Of a stretch of 64,000 nt of DNA, positions 52,346 through 62,621 are shown in pieces. The stretch spans positions 124,001-188,000 of the forward strand of contig NZ_JAKFYR010000003.1 of assembly GCF_022554085.1 (NCBI RefSeq), written 5' to 3'. Both the position numbers and the translations under genes were made by a program. Below the pieces are notes generated by a model that was given only the letters and a program-made list of their open reading frames with translations, did not search any database and was not told the DNA's origin. Source of the DNA: Rhodococcus sp. CH91. GTDB lineage: Bacteria; Actinomycetota; Actinomycetes; Mycobacteriales; Mycobacteriaceae. Positions within the stretch are counted from its first letter, which is position 1. Every line of letters begins with the position of its first letter.

Positions 52346-52986
52346 TTACTCTGTTCCGGGCTCCGCCGACGGCGCGTTACCCGGCGTGTCCGCCGGATCG
52401 CCGTCGGTGACCGTCACCATCGCGTGCCGCAGGATGCGGTCGCCGAAGCGATAGCCCTTGCGCAGCACCGCGCCCAGTACGGGGTGATGACCGTCGCCCT
52501 CCATCTGGACGGCCTCGTGGAGCTCGGGGTCGAAGGGGTCGCCCTCCACACCGAAACCGACGAGACCGAGGCTGTCGAACACGCCGATCAGCTTGTCGGA
52601 CAGTGCCTTCAGCGGACCGGACTCGAGGTCGCCGTGCGCCCGGGCCCGATCGAGGTCGTCGAGGACGTCGAGGAACTTCGCGGCGACGGAAGCCTTGGCC
52701 TCCTCCGCGCTCGCCGTGCGCTGCACCTCGGCGCGGCGACGGTAGTTCGCGAACTCCGCGGTCACGCGCTGCAGATCGGCGGTGCGCTCGGCGAGTTCCT
52801 TCGCTTCCTGGGACTGTCCCTCGGGCTTCTCGGCCGTTTCCGGCTCGCCCTGTGCAGGAGCCTGCTCGATCACCTCGCCCTCCTCGGCGCGCGGCTCGTC
52901 GGCCGGGTCGCGCACCTCGAAGGTCTCGGGGTCGATCCGTCGCTTGTCGGTGACGGTCACCGGTTCCTGCTCGGGCTTACCCGCAC

Positions 52987-52990
<4 letters not shown>
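52346..52990 (-). CDS. grpE: Nucleotide exchange factor GrpE
   Basis: 214 residues. A long acidic, disordered N-terminus leads into a coiled-coil helix ([20 protein letters not shown]) and the C-terminal beta domain ([30 protein letters not shown]). It releases ADP from DnaK. The GTG start overlaps the dnaK stop by four bases. Confidence 0.97.
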
Positions 52991-54828
<1,838 letters not shown>

Positions 54829-54887
54829 AACTTTCCTCCAATGTTCCTGCCGCGGTGCCTGCGCACCGCGAAACGTTCCATGCCCAA

Positions 54888-54908
54888 CTTGAGCCTGCCC
54901 GACTCGAG
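54888..54908. promoter_or_regulatory. HAIR element 1 (HspR operator)
   Basis: CTTGAGC-N7-ACTCGAG against the consensus CTTGAGT-N7-ACTCAAG, with two mismatches and exact spacing, 60 bp upstream of the dnaK start. Confidence 0.85.
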
Positions 54909-54960
54909 TGAGCGCGGTCGACTCAAGACTGCACCCGACCGGTTCTCACCGTCAAGCCAA

Positions 54961-54981
54961 GTTGAGTCCGCATCGCTCAAG
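54961..54981. promoter_or_regulatory. HAIR element 2 (HspR operator)
   Basis: GTTGAGT-N7-GCTCAAG, two mismatches from the consensus with exact spacing, 133 bp upstream of the dnaK start. Confidence 0.85.
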
Positions 54982-55215
54982 TTGCCTGACTCATCCAACG
55001 GCAGGTCGTGAGGATTTGTTCCGATGGTGATGCACATCACTTACTTGCACTGCTGGTGGCTCGCTCCGCGGACGGATACACGACGTCGACACTGCGTCTC
55101 TGTCCGCACAAGTGCGCCAGGACCGGTTGTCCACAGCATTCGGTTCGATCCCCAGAGGAGCCGACCGGGCCTTCCTCGCCCCGAGCTACGCCGTCGCACC
55201 CCCGACCCTCGGAGC

Positions 55216-56127
55216 ATGGACGAACCGAACTTCTTTCTCCGCTCCGACCTGCTCGCCGGCGGGACGACCTCCGACGAGATCCGTCAGGCCGTCCGATCCG
55301 GAAAGCTGCGGAACGTCGCGCGCGGCGTCTACGTCGAGGGTGCGCTGGACCTCGATCCACCCGCACTCCACCACGCACGCGTACTCGCGCTGAGAGGACG
55401 CATCGCCCCGGGCACCGTGATCAGTCACGTCTCCGCCGCGGTGCTCCACGGTCTTCCTCTCTGGAACGTCGACCTCTCTGCCGTCCATATCGGCCGCGGC
55501 AGCCCGTCGAGTGGACGACGCACCCCGACCCTCCACGTGCACAAGGGCGACCATCTGCCGGAGGAACTCTGCGTCGTCGCCGGACTGCAGGTCACGACCG
55601 TCGCACGGACGGTCGTCGACCTGGCACGAACGCTGCCGGTCGAGTCGGCGGTGATCGCCGGCGACACAGCGCTGCGGATGCACTCCGGTATCGCGCCTGC
55701 GCTGCTCGACGCTCTGGCATCATCCGGCCCGAAACACGGGATCGCCGCTGCGCGCCGGATCATCGCCTTCCTCGACGGTCGCAGCGAAAGTCCCGGCGAG
55801 TCGCTCAGCCGCGTGCGCATCCGGTCCGCAGGGCTACCCGCCCCGAAGCTGCAACACGAATTGCGGACCGCGTCCGGAGCATTCGTCGCCCGCCCCGACT
55901 TCTTCTGGGAAGACGAAGGCGTGGTGGGGGAATTCGACGGGAGGAGCAAATACGGCTCGGACGAGCCGGGCGCGACCGCCGAGGCCGTCCATCGCGAGAA
56001 GTTACGCGAGGACGCGATTCGTGCGCTGGGCTTCGAGGTCGTCCGGTGGACGTGGGCGGATCTGTTCCGGTTCGAGGAGGTCCGCGCCCGCCTGGTGCAC
56101 GCGGCCGGCCGAGCCCGACGGCGATAG
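55216..56127 (+). CDS. AbiEi-like antitoxin-domain protein with C-terminal nuclease-like fold
   Basis: 303 residues from the ATG at 55216. The N-terminal winged helix (FFLRSDLLAGGTTSDEIRQAVRSGKLRNVARGVYV) is like AbiEi-type domains. The C-terminal block RPDFFWEDEGVVGEFDGRSKYG has the D...E-x-D-x-x-x-K spacing of Vsr/PD-(D/E)XK nucleases, followed by LGFEVVRWTWADLF. This architecture is widespread in actinobacteria without an adjacent toxin, as here. It is a possible DNA-binding or defence-related protein; function unproven. Confidence 0.75.
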   Translation: MDEPNFFLRSDLLAGGTTSDEIRQAVRSGKLRNVARGVYVEGALDLDPPALHHARVLALRGRIAPGTVISHVSAAVLHGLPLWNVDLSAVHIGRGSPSSGRRTPTLHVHKGDHLPEELCVVAGLQVTTVARTVVDLARTLPVESAVIAGDTALRMHSGIAPALLDALASSGPKHGIAAARRIIAFLDGRSESPGESLSRVRIRSAGLPAPKLQHELRTASGAFVARPDFFWEDEGVVGEFDGRSKYGSDEPGATAEAVHREKLREDAIRALGFEVVRWTWADLFRFEEVRARLVHAAGRARRR

Positions 56128-56468
56128 TTGCCCGGTCGGGAGACGCATACTCGATGACGACGGCGAGCATCCGTCCCCGTGAGCACGCAACAGCTACGCC
56201 GGCACCGCCACGGCGCGCGACGAGTTCGGTGGCGTGAGAAGAAGAGTTGCGGAAGCGCAGATGGCCGACCTGGTCGTTCCGTCCTCATCTACCACGAAGT
56301 CGGAAACCACCTGTACATTTCCGCCCAGACCGTGGAACATCATGTCGCCCGTATCCGGCGCCGACTCGGCGCCGGTTCCCGCTCGGAACGGTTGTCACTC
56401 CGAGCCATGGGGCACGGCGCAGATACGCACCGTCGTACACACTCCGACCGGGATGGAGGAAAGCCGGC
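56128..56468. other. Intergenic region with gene remnant
   Basis: This 341-bp stretch contains no intact gene. Its middle third encodes a LuxR-type HTH fragment, described separately, and its end carries the GGAGGAAAG site of the Hsp70-like gene. Confidence 0.6.
56236..56420 (+). pseudogene. Remnant of a LuxR-type regulator (HTH end only)
   Basis: Translated in the frame opening at 56179, it reads EVGNHLYISAQTVEHHVARIRRRLGAGSRSE, an almost intact LuxR C-terminal helix-turn-helix. Upstream and downstream residues do not continue the domain and there is no N-terminal part. Actinobacterial LuxR proteins with this kind of HTH often carry an Hsp70-like N-terminal domain and lie near membrane-anchored Hsp70-like proteins such as the next gene, so this is probably the decayed 3' end of such a regulator. 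Confidence 0.65.
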
Positions 56469-58055
56469 ATGTCCGTAGGCGTAGGCCTGAGGGTGGGGAC
56501 CACCGTGTCGTCGGTTGCGGTCACCTCGCCGACGCCGGGACGGCCGGACCCCGCGCCGATCGAGCGGTTCACCGCCGTGCACCTGCATTCCGACGGCACC
56601 GCGACCCTGGGCGACCATCACGTCGTCGACGGCCACACCAGTTCCTTCACCGACTTCGTCGGCCGTCTCGGGCACTCGGGTGGCGTCCGGGCCAACGACG
56701 GGTCGCTCTCCCGCGCCGAAGACCTCGTCGCGACGGCGATGGAATGCCTGCTCGCCGACGCGGCCACCATCATCGGCGACACCCCCTACACGGCAGTCGC
56801 GACCCACCCCACCGACTGGCCCAGTTCCACGGTCGCGGTGCTTCGCAACGCGCTCGACTACGTGGGGCTGCGCCACGTGTCGCTCGTCTCCGACGCCGAG
56901 GCCGCGGCCGCGTGGTTCGAATCGCAGGTTGCGCACCAGTCGGGCCGGCTCGTCGCCGTCTACCACATCGATCCGGAGGGCTCGACCGTCACACTCGTAC
57001 GGTCAGGGGTCGCGGCGGGTAAGGCCTTCCGCTTCTCCGAGGGCGACGCCCCGTCGGTCGCCTCCCAGCTCTCGTCCGCTCTCGGAGCCTTCGGCTGGCT
57101 CGTGAGCAATCTCGACGCGATCGTCGTCACGATCGACGAAGCGGTGGATCCGAGTGCGGCCCAGCTCGTCGCGCAGTCGGTGAAGACCGGCCTCGGTGTG
57201 CGGTGCGCTCTGGCCCCCGAACCGCACCAGACGATGGTGCGCGGAGCCGCGCTCGCCGCAGCCGCCGGTTCGGTGGATCTTCTCGGTTCCACACAGATCC
57301 TGCCCACCACCAAGCTCGCCGAGCCCCGCCGCAGCGAACTCGACCCCGAGATCACCGCTGTGATCGCGAAGATCACGACCACTCCCCCTCCGGGAGGCAC
57401 ACCCACTCGTCCGGCCGACGCATCCGAACCGAACACGTCGAAGGCGACGGTCGCGGGAGTGTCGGCGTCGAGCACCCCCGTCGACGAGAAGCCCGCACGC
57501 CGATCGCCGAAGATCGCGGTCATCGCGGCGGCCGCAGCGATAGCGCTGCTCGTGGGTGTCGGCGCCCTGGTGTTCGGATTGCGCGACTCCCCCACGGCCA
57601 CGGCAGGCACGCAGGTCGCCGAGACGCCCGCGGAGCCCTCGACCTCGGCGTCCGAGCCGAGACCGGCCCCGCGCAGCACGACGGAGACCACGAGCACCAC
57701 GTCGGCCGAGTCGTCCACCGAGGAAGCGCCGGCGACGGTCGCGCCGCCGGCCGTCCAACAGACCTGGATCGATCCGACCACAGGTACGAGCGGGCAGTCC
57801 TCGTCGTCGTCCTCCTCGTCGTCGTCCGAGTCGAGCACATCGGGCACCTCGAGTACGTCCTCGACCACGTCGAGCACCGGATGGTCGCGGCGTAACCAGC
57901 CCGACTCCGGCGGGGGACGTGACGACAGCGGTGGCAGTCGACCGACGACGACCACACCCTCGACGCCCGACCCCACGCCCGAGCCCACGGAGTCGTCGGA
58001 ACCGGAGGAGCCCGTGGAGCCCACCGATCCCCCCACGAGTGAGACCGGGAACTAG
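56469..58055 (+). CDS. Membrane-anchored Hsp70/actin-like domain protein
   Basis: 528 residues from the ATG at 56469 (GGAGGAAAG upstream). The N-terminal ~310 residues have a divergent actin/Hsp70-like fold (GVGLRVGTTVSSVAV, YTAVATHPTDWP, HVSLVSDAEAAAAWF, VVTIDEAVDPSAAQLVAQSV, MVRGAALAAAAGS). One TM helix follows at about residues 350-372 (IAVIAAAAAIALLVGVGALVFGL), then a Ser/Thr/Pro-rich extracellular tail with a polyserine run. The canonical DLGTT phosphate loop is absent, so ATP binding is doubtful. This type occurs in mycobacteria and rhodococci, but its role is unknown. Confidence 0.75.
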   Translation: MSVGVGLRVGTTVSSVAVTSPTPGRPDPAPIERFTAVHLHSDGTATLGDHHVVDGHTSSFTDFVGRLGHSGGVRANDGSLSRAEDLVATAMECLLADAATIIGDTPYTAVATHPTDWPSSTVAVLRNALDYVGLRHVSLVSDAEAAAAWFESQVAHQSGRLVAVYHIDPEGSTVTLVRSGVAAGKAFRFSEGDAPSVASQLSSALGAFGWLVSNLDAIVVTIDEAVDPSAAQLVAQSVKTGLGVRCALAPEPHQTMVRGAALAAAAGSVDLLGSTQILPTTKLAEPRRSELDPEITAVIAKITTTPPPGGTPTRPADASEPNTSKATVAGVSASSTPVDEKPARRSPKIAVIAAAAAIALLVGVGALVFGLRDSPTATAGTQVAETPAEPSTSASEPRPAPRSTTETTSTTSAESSTEEAPATVAPPAVQQTWIDPTTGTSGQSSSSSSSSSSESSTSGTSSTSSTTSSTGWSRRNQPDSGGGRDDSGGSRPTTTTPSTPDPTPEPTESSEPEEPVEPTDPPTSETGN

Positions 58056-58190
58056 ACAACGCAGGATCTCAGTGGTGACCTACGGCACTATCGGTACCCA
58101 CCGGTTTGTACCGTAGGCTGTCCGCGGGTCGGCACGCCGAATCCTCGAAACACCTGTTCAGAGCACATCGAGCACACATGAAAGGCCTCC

Positions 58191-59522
58191 ATGCGTCTCT
58201 CGTCGGCGTCGCGCGCCGCTGTCCGTTCCACCACCCGCCGCGTCGCCGTCGCAGCGGCTTCCGCGGTTCTGCTGGCAGTGCCTCTCAGCTCGACGGCGAC
58301 CGCCGCGCCCTCCGAACAGTTGCCCGCGCCGGAACTCCCTGCCGAACTGGTGGAAGCGCTTCAGCGTGATCTCGGCCTGACGCCGGAGGAATACCTCGAC
58401 CGCGCGGCCCGTGCTCAGGAACTCGGCGACTACGCCCGCAACTTCCGTTCGGAGCGCCCGTCCGAGTTCGCCGGTGCCTGGCTCGGCGAGGACGGCCGTC
58501 CCGTCATCGCCGTCACGAACCGCGACGCCGCGGAACAGGCCGCCTCGGACGGTTACCACGCGACGGTCGCGCCCGTGTCGGCCGAAGGTCTCGAACAGGC
58601 CCTCGCCGAGCTGAACCGCTGGGTGTCCGGGCTCCCGCGCGAAGTGTCGTCGCAGGTGAACTCCACCTCGATCGATGTGCTGAACAACCAGATCGTCGTC
58701 GACATCGTGAACTCGCCGGTCGGTCGCGCCCTGAACCTTCCGTCCCTGATCGCGAACGTGCAGGTCCAGCTCACCCCGGGAATGCCGCCGAACGACCCGG
58801 CACCCATGGGTGGCGACACCTACATCACCGCCGACGGCGACGTGCGTGCCACGCCCATCGAGCGCATCGGCATCTGCTCGTTCGGCTTCAACGGTGTCGA
58901 CGCCGACGGCAATGCCGTGAACCTCACCGCCGGCCACTGCGACGCTGTGGCCCGGGCGGACGGTGGCTCGACGGTCTACCTGCCCAACCGGGCGAACATC
59001 GACGAGAGCGTCCGCATCGGCACATTCACCGAGTCGACGGTGGGCACCGACAGCACGCTCGACTACGGGATCGTCACCTTCGACGAGGCCGGCGTCAAGG
59101 CGGGTCTGGACCGGCCGGTGGTGCGTGGCGGCAACGGCTCGACACTCACTGTCACCGGCACGGCGGTTCCCGTCGTCGGAGCGCCCGTCTGCAAGTCGGG
59201 TCAGTCCTCGTCGTTCACCTGTGGTGTCGTCGTCGCCGACCGCATCGAGACCCAGCTGACCTACGAGTCCGGTTTCTCCAGCACCATTCGAGGCTTCGCC
59301 ACCTCCGCATGCACCCTCGCGGGTGACAGTGGTGGCGCGATCGTCACCGGCACGCTGGCGCTCGGTGTCATCAGCGGCTCCAACAGCGCAGGCGCACCGA
59401 ACTGCGTCGAGGCCAACATGGTGCTCGCCCCCAACGGTGGCACCTCGAGCCTCGGCATCCCGATCGAGGAGATCCAGGACGCGACGGGCACCCGCGTGCG
59501 TACCGCGGCGAATCCGGCATAA
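58191..59522 (+). CDS. Secreted S1-family serine protease, copy 1
   Basis: 443 residues. A signal peptide (VAVAAASAVLLAVPLSSTATAAP) is followed by a pro-region of about 150-180 residues containing LPAELVEALQRDL. The chymotrypsin-like domain has His249 in LTAGHC, Asp291 in LDYGIV and Ser380 in LAGDSGG; four or more cysteines fit the alpha-lytic-protease/streptogrisin pattern. It is exported and self-processed in the known family. A paralogue follows 160 bp downstream. Confidence 0.93.
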   Translation: MRLSSASRAAVRSTTRRVAVAAASAVLLAVPLSSTATAAPSEQLPAPELPAELVEALQRDLGLTPEEYLDRAARAQELGDYARNFRSERPSEFAGAWLGEDGRPVIAVTNRDAAEQAASDGYHATVAPVSAEGLEQALAELNRWVSGLPREVSSQVNSTSIDVLNNQIVVDIVNSPVGRALNLPSLIANVQVQLTPGMPPNDPAPMGGDTYITADGDVRATPIERIGICSFGFNGVDADGNAVNLTAGHCDAVARADGGSTVYLPNRANIDESVRIGTFTESTVGTDSTLDYGIVTFDEAGVKAGLDRPVVRGGNGSTLTVTGTAVPVVGAPVCKSGQSSSFTCGVVVADRIETQLTYESGFSSTIRGFATSACTLAGDSGGAIVTGTLALGVISGSNSAGAPNCVEANMVLAPNGGTSSLGIPIEEIQDATGTRVRTAANPA

Positions 59523-59575
59523 CCGCCTTCCGTCGAGCTCGCCACGTCGGTAACACGAGTCCCATTCGTCACCGG

Positions 59576-59593
59576 AAGCACCTATGTGCTTCA
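59576..59593. promoter_or_regulatory. Small hairpin between the two protease genes
   Basis: GAAGCAC-CTAT-GTGCTTC, 7-bp arms with a 4-nt loop, 90 bp before the second protease start. It could be a weak terminator or an operator. GGTAAC and GTTACC flank it. Confidence 0.4.
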
Positions 59594-59682
59594 CCCGTTA
59601 CCCCTTAGGATCGGACGGACGCCGATCCGCGGGGGACGGCGCCTTCGCGTGCGCAAGCCGCGAAGGAATCAGAAAGGTATCC

Positions 59683-60987
59683 ATGCGACGCACCTTCGCA
59701 CGTCGGACGGCCGTCATCGGTTCGGCCGCTCTGCTGCTCCTCGGACCTGCCGCTGCAATAGCCCAGGCCGAACCCGAAGCCGAACCGGTGCAGACGTCGG
59801 CTCTGCCGGCGGAGCTCGTCGAGGCGTTGCAGCGCGACCTTCAGATCGACGCCGAACGCTTCCTCGCCGACGCGCAGCGCAGCCAGGAACTCGCCGCCTT
59901 CGCGGAGAAGGCACGTGAACAGTTCGACGCCGTCTTCGCCGGTGTCTGGCTCGACGATCGGGGCACCGCCACGGTCGGCCTCACCGAGGGCGAAGGCTTC
60001 GACGAAGCCCGCAGCGCCGCGGAGGATGCCGGATTCACCGTCGCCGAAGCGCAGCGCAGCGAGGATGCCCTCGAAGAGGAGCTCGGCGCCCTGGGCGACT
60101 GGCTCGAGACCCAGCCGCCTGCCGTTGCCGATGTCGTCCGCGGTATCGCCATCGACGTCGTCAACAACGACGTCGTCGTGCGCGCCGACAACGTCTCCGG
60201 CTTCGAGCTCCCCGATTTCCTCGACGGCGTGCGGGTGTTGTTCGCCCCCGCCGAGCTGACCCCCGAGGGCGCTACCGATCTTCAGCACATCGCCGGCATC
60301 GCCGCACCTGACGCTCTCTTCGGCGGCGACGCCTACGCCGCGATGGGTGCCGGCGAGGGGCTGCGCTGCTCGCTGGGCTTCAACGCCGAGGACGGCAACG
60401 GCCGCCCCGTGAACATCACCGCCGGTCACTGCGATCCCAATCGCTCTCAGGCCGGCACCCGCTGGGCCGCACAGGTGCACCAGCTCGTCGGCGACGCGCT
60501 CGGTCAGCATCTCGGTTCCTTCGAGAAGACCGTGCTCGACCGCAGCGACTACGCACTGATCCGGCCCACCCCCGAGGCCGAGGGCCGTTTCGAGAACAAC
60601 GGTGTGCGCGTCCCGCTCGCCGCTCCCCTGCCGATCACCGGTGTCGCCGATCCCGTCGTCGGAGCTCCGGTCTGCAAGTCGGGCCTGCGCACCGGTTACA
60701 GCTGTGGTGTCGTGACGGCCGCAGGCCAGAACGTCGAGATCGGTCACCGCGTACTCGAGAACGGCTTCTCGACCAACCTGTGCGCCCTGCAGGGCGACAG
60801 CGGCGGCACTCTGGTCACCGGCACCCTGGCACTCGGAATCTCGAGCGCCTCGAACGTCGGCCAGTACGGCATGTGCGAGATCGCCGGTTTCGTCAGCGGT
60901 CTGCTCGGCGAGAGCCCCGAACTGTTCGCCACGCCGATCAAGACGGTTCTGGCGGAGAACCCGGGTCTGAAGGTCCGCACCTGGTAG
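59683..60987 (+). CDS. Secreted S1-family serine protease, copy 2
   Basis: 434 residues starting MRRTFARRTAVIGSAALLLLGPAAAIAQAE (signal peptide). The pro-region shares LPAELVEALQRDL with copy 1. Catalytic residues are His249 (ITAGHC), Asp289 (RSDYAL) and Ser373 (QGDSGG), at almost the same positions. The PVVGAPVCKSG and SCGVV blocks are shared with copy 1 too. A tandem duplicate that has diverged in its surface loops, so substrate preference may differ. Confidence 0.93.
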   Translation: MRRTFARRTAVIGSAALLLLGPAAAIAQAEPEAEPVQTSALPAELVEALQRDLQIDAERFLADAQRSQELAAFAEKAREQFDAVFAGVWLDDRGTATVGLTEGEGFDEARSAAEDAGFTVAEAQRSEDALEEELGALGDWLETQPPAVADVVRGIAIDVVNNDVVVRADNVSGFELPDFLDGVRVLFAPAELTPEGATDLQHIAGIAAPDALFGGDAYAAMGAGEGLRCSLGFNAEDGNGRPVNITAGHCDPNRSQAGTRWAAQVHQLVGDALGQHLGSFEKTVLDRSDYALIRPTPEAEGRFENNGVRVPLAAPLPITGVADPVVGAPVCKSGLRTGYSCGVVTAAGQNVEIGHRVLENGFSTNLCALQGDSGGTLVTGTLALGISSASNVGQYGMCEIAGFVSGLLGESPELFATPIKTVLAENPGLKVRTW

Positions 60988-61004
60988 GACACACTCCACG
61001 CCAC

Positions 61005-61046
61005 GACGAGGCCCGGTCTTCCGAATTCGGAAGGCCGGGCCTCGTC
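61005..61046 (+). terminator. Hairpin terminator after protease 2
   Basis: Near-perfect 20-bp arms (GACGAGGCCCGG, mismatch, CTTCCGA against their complement) centred on AATT. Confidence 0.88.
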
Positions 61047-61095
61047 GCGTCGCCCACCGTTCACTCTTGGAGCGCCGCTGGGTATCAAGATCGAA

Positions 61096-61114
61096 TCAGG
61101 CTAGGCTAACTCGG
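61096..61114. promoter_or_regulatory. IdeR/DtxR-like iron box
   Basis: TCAGGCTAGGCTAACTCGG matches 13 of 19 positions of the IdeR consensus, including the uninterrupted core TAGGCTAAC. It lies 58 bp upstream of the tiny peptide gene at 61172. Confidence 0.5.
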
Positions 61115-61171
61115 TTGGGACGGACCACTCAAGTCGGCCGCCGGAACAAAAGGCAAGAGGGGAGGAACGAA

Positions 61172-61267
61172 GTGCTCGGATCATCGCTCGCGGGAAGTGT
61201 CGCGGCATTGCTCACGGATCAGCAAGTCCTGTGGAATCTGATCAATCTGCTTCTGATGCTCGGCTGA
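61172..61267 (+). CDS. 31-residue hydrophobic peptide
   Basis: A GTG start follows GAGGGGAGGAACGAA, one of the strongest Shine-Dalgarno sequences in the window. The peptide has a short serine/alanine-rich start and ends in LWNLINLLLMLG, long enough to associate with or partly span a membrane. A hairpin terminator follows directly, so this looks like a complete small transcription unit. No family is recognised. Confidence 0.55.
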   Translation: MLGSSLAGSVAALLTDQQVLWNLINLLLMLG

Positions 61268-61279
61268 TACCGAAGCGAT

Positions 61280-61312
61280 GACGCCCGAACGCTTCGGTGG
61301 ATTCCGGGCGTC
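61280..61312 (+). terminator. Hairpin terminator after the small peptide gene
   Basis: Arms GACGCCCG and CGGGCGTC with a 17-nt loop, 13 bp after the peptide stop. Confidence 0.7.
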
Positions 61313-61496
61313 TTCGTGACATCCGATGGATCGGCCGTGTGTCGATGAATCGGGGGGCCACAGCAAACTGCTGTCCGGCTCGTCGAGTGCCTGGCCCCAC
61401 AGAAACAGCGATCCCCGCGACTCACCCGAATCCGGGAAGTCGCGGGGATCGCCGGGTTCCCGTCACCGGAGTGACGGGACCGTGTTCCGGAAGGAA

Positions 61497-62189
61497 CTAC
61501 TCAGCCCACTGGGTAGTTCCGGGGGGAGCTGCGAGAGTCTGCAGATAACCGATACCGGAAATGATCAGGGTCGGACCGCCTGCGACGATCGTGCCGATCG
61601 CCGCCCCGATCGGCACGCCTGCTGCGCAAAGCGGAATCGACGCGAGGAAGCCCGTAGGCGCACCGGTGACGACGCCGACGATGCAACCGATGATGCCGCC
61701 GGAAGCACTGCCGATAGCGCTCGCGAGAGCGAGCTGCGATGCGAAGTTCTGCTGAGCCTTCATGTTCTCCTCGGGCGAGGCGACATCGCTCACCCTCAGG
61801 GCGACCGGGGTGATGCTCGGGCCGACCTTGTCCTCGGGAGCGATCGGCACCGCCTTCGAGAAGTCCGTGACGGGCGTCAAGGTGAGGGTCTTGCCGTCCT
61901 CACTGACCTCACGCTCGAAGGGGAGCTGCAGGTCGCCGAGCTGGATCGCCAGCGGCAGGCTCAGGATGGTGTTGCCTCCGTCGTCCTGCAGTTCGACGCT
62001 CCGACCGTCGCCGGAAACCTGGAAGGTGCCTGCGTCGATAACGGTCACGACGGACTCGCCCTCGGGACGGACCTCGTAGTTGATGGTGTCTTCGTCGGAT
62101 GCAGCCGGAGCGGCGTACGAAGTGCCGGCGGTGATTCCCATGGCGGCGATCGTCATCGTCGCCACAGCGGCAAGCTTCTTGAGCTTCAT
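61497..62189 (-). CDS. Secreted protein of unknown function with glycine-rich hydrophobic C-terminus
   Basis: 230 residues; the start at 62189 gives MKLKKLAAVATMTIAAMGITAGTSYA, a Sec signal peptide with cleavage near AYA/AAP. The middle (residues 35-130) is predicted beta-rich with alternating acidic segments (GTFQVSGDGRSVELQDDGGNTI). The C-terminal 80 residues are hydrophobic and glycine-rich (IGSASGGIIGCIVGVVTGAPTG and PIGAAIGTIVAGG), like glycine-zipper segments of membrane-inserting proteins, with two cysteines. Similar secreted proteins occur in rhodococci and nocardiae; function unknown. Confidence 0.75.
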   Translation of the reverse strand: MKLKKLAAVATMTIAAMGITAGTSYAAPAASDEDTINYEVRPEGESVVTVIDAGTFQVSGDGRSVELQDDGGNTILSLPLAIQLGDLQLPFEREVSEDGKTLTLTPVTDFSKAVPIAPEDKVGPSITPVALRVSDVASPEENMKAQQNFASQLALASAIGSASGGIIGCIVGVVTGAPTGFLASIPLCAAGVPIGAAIGTIVAGGPTLIISGIGYLQTLAAPPGTTQWAE

Positions 62190-62621
62190 GTGTTTCCGTT
62201 CTGTGACATGGCGCACGCCCGTCGGGACGCCCCCCAATTGTGTGACCGACCTGGAGTTCTACGGCCCCGACATTCACACCCGCATCAGAACTCCATGTAC
62301 GCGGCAGATCATAACCGACATCACATCTCGGGCGTTATACCCTATCCACTCGAAATCGACCTGATCGTGGCACGATTCGCCCGCGCGAGGCATTCTCGTT
62401 ATCCGCACCGTCGCGTCGACTTAGGACATCCTGACGAGCAGGACCATCACGTTTGACAACTAGCGTGACTGGGCACACGTTCTCCGCTTCGGATCTCATT
62501 CAAAGCTACTGGCCGGTAACCTCAGATCAGACCAAGTTACCGACGGGTAACTTAACGTGCGTTACGATGCGGAGACTTACACCAGGCGGCGCACGGCCGC
62601 CCCCGACACGAAAGGCCACGT
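62190..62621. other. 432-bp divergent intergenic region
   Basis: It contains a TTGACA promoter-like hexamer at 62452-62457 and a cluster of GGTAAC/GTTACC elements ahead of the iron-sulfur reductase. No gene was seen in it. Confidence 0.55.
62534..62553. promoter_or_regulatory. 20-bp operator-like palindrome AAGTTACC-GACG-GGTAACTT
   Basis: Perfect 8-bp arms around GACG, 69 bp upstream of the reductase start, with a further GGTAAC at 62515 and GTTAC at 62561. The style fits a TetR-type operator. Confidence 0.6.

Larger units (their letters stand above)
54829..55215. other. 387-bp divergent intergenic region with HspR operators
   Basis: It holds the dnaK promoter region with two HAIR-like operators (54888-54908 and 54961-54981) and extra ACTCAAG half-sites near 54921. 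The right half, toward the AbiEi-like gene, shows no gene I can support. Confidence 0.7.
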
